Part shown: piece by piece, positions 63,470 to 64,000 of the stretch
Numbering within the stretch: position 1 is the stretch's first letter
How the letters are laid out: each line of letters opens with the position of its first letter
NCBI GenBank assembly: GCA_944472135.2
Contig: OX235263.1
Coordinates: 13,189,517 to 13,253,516, forward strand
Reading direction: 5' to 3'
From: Trichobilharzia regenti
Lineage: Eukaryota > Platyhelminthes > Trematoda > Strigeidida > Schistosomatidae
Length of the DNA: 64,000 bases
Notes under the pieces: generated by a model
The model's database searches: none
What the model was told of the DNA's origin: nothing
What the model saw: only the letters and a program-made list of their open reading frames with translations
Translations under genes and position numbers: made by a program

Positions 63470-63612
63470 AGCTAAGTCCCACAACTCAGCTGATAGATCA
63501 CCGAGCTAGTTATCCGATGGCCACAGGTCCGGATTTTCCCGCTTTGAAGATGTTGCCTACAGGGTAACGAAAGGTTCTCAATCAATGCATCCAGCTCAGA
63601 GAACACAAACAT
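63470..63612 (-). repeat. Family D PLE terminal segment
   Basis: Reverse of 43445-43530: CGCTTTGAAGATGTTGCC, CAGGGTAACGAAAGGTTCTC, ATCCAGCTCAGAGAACAC. It contains a hammerhead-like layout (TTGAAGA, a GTTGCC/GGTAAC hairpin, GAAA). Confidence 0.6.
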
Positions 63613-63689
63613 ATTATATAATCGGTATGTAGCTATGAAAATCATATTACCCATAAGATGATTAGGCTGAACTCGAAGCAGATTTCCAA

Positions 63690-63730
63690 ATTGTACTTTT
63701 TTGGTACAGATATGGAATTTTCAGCATGTA
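63690..63730 (-). repeat. SINE family A body fragment
   Basis: TTTTTTGGTACAGATATGGA and ATTTTCAGCATG match the family A body in reverse. Only ~40 bp. The rest to 64000 is unassigned. Confidence 0.55.
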
Positions 63731-64000
63731 GTGGTCCAGTATTGCATTTCTCATTACAGGGGTAATAATTAAAAAAGGGCAATCACATTGCTAATAATTT
63801 GTCTTAACAATATTGTTTAATAATGAATGAATATAAAATTATATCAAGTGAAAACATTAACGACAAGAAAACGTGCCGTTTACTTAGAGTTTCTCAGTAA
63901 GTTGGTAATTTCCTGTCTTACACTTTACTCATCGAATAAAATCTGTGTTAATTAAGATACTGCAGAGTTATTGTGTTTAGCCGCCTGAGCATACGGTTTT

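Overview
The window looks like nuclear DNA of a schistosomatid blood fluke (Platyhelminthes, Trematoda). It is AT-rich and almost wholly made of old and young retroelements of the kinds known from Schistosoma: RTE-clade LINEs of the SR2 type, Penelope-like elements (PLEs) with a GIY-YIG endonuclease, tRNA-headed SINEs, and a Smalpha-type SINE carrying a hammerhead ribozyme. The species cannot be fixed from the sequence alone. I found no complete host gene. One short stretch near 55.3-55.6 kb is the only candidate host exon.

Layout. 1-9 kb: fragments of PLEs, an RTE and several SINE families. 9.15-12.74 kb: a nested stack in which an old RTE fragment was entered by a hammerhead SINE (9354-9536, 13-bp target duplication) and by a PLE with inverted terminal repeats (9633-12066, 13-bp target duplication). 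13-26 kb: decayed RTE copies on both strands, including a near-identical 0.66-kb inverted pair (16.0-16.7 and 18.9-19.6 kb), with SINEs inserted in them. 27-35 kb: PLE country, with a second copy of the 9.6-kb PLE family that has lost its reverse transcriptase but kept its endonuclease (27802-29217, 13-bp target duplication), another RT-less PLE derivative (30985-32372), and a Smalpha-like hammerhead SINE with a 16-bp target duplication (33097-33487). 36-38 kb: a young 5'-truncated RTE copy with a 10-bp target duplication, then a stretch at 38.6-38.9 kb that looks like base-calling or assembly noise. 39-55 kb: more PLE, LINE and SINE fragments. 56.9-59.9 kb: a nearly full-length RTE whose 1023-codon frame is intact from endonuclease to C-terminus apart from an N-terminal frameshift. 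60.4-61.1 kb: a large, about 98 percent identical palindrome with 347-bp arms.

How the parts relate. The RTE is the likely engine for at least one SINE family (family B here), which carries a tRNA-like head plus pieces of both the 5' and the 3' end of the RTE. At least three separate families of hammerhead-ribozyme module occur in 64 kb: the Smalpha type, a tRNA-headed module with stem II GTCC/GGAC, and a second tRNA-headed module with stem II GTGC/GCAC. In all three, helix III is a tiny self-complementary hexamer, which suggests cleavage as dimers. The tRNA-hammerhead modules repeatedly occur as divergent, head-to-head pairs around a shared central segment. This fold-back arrangement is the most unusual organisation in the window. 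Coordinates of repeats were read by eye and are good to roughly 10 bp unless target duplications are given. Family letters (A, B, C, D, E, H, F) are labels used only in this annotation.
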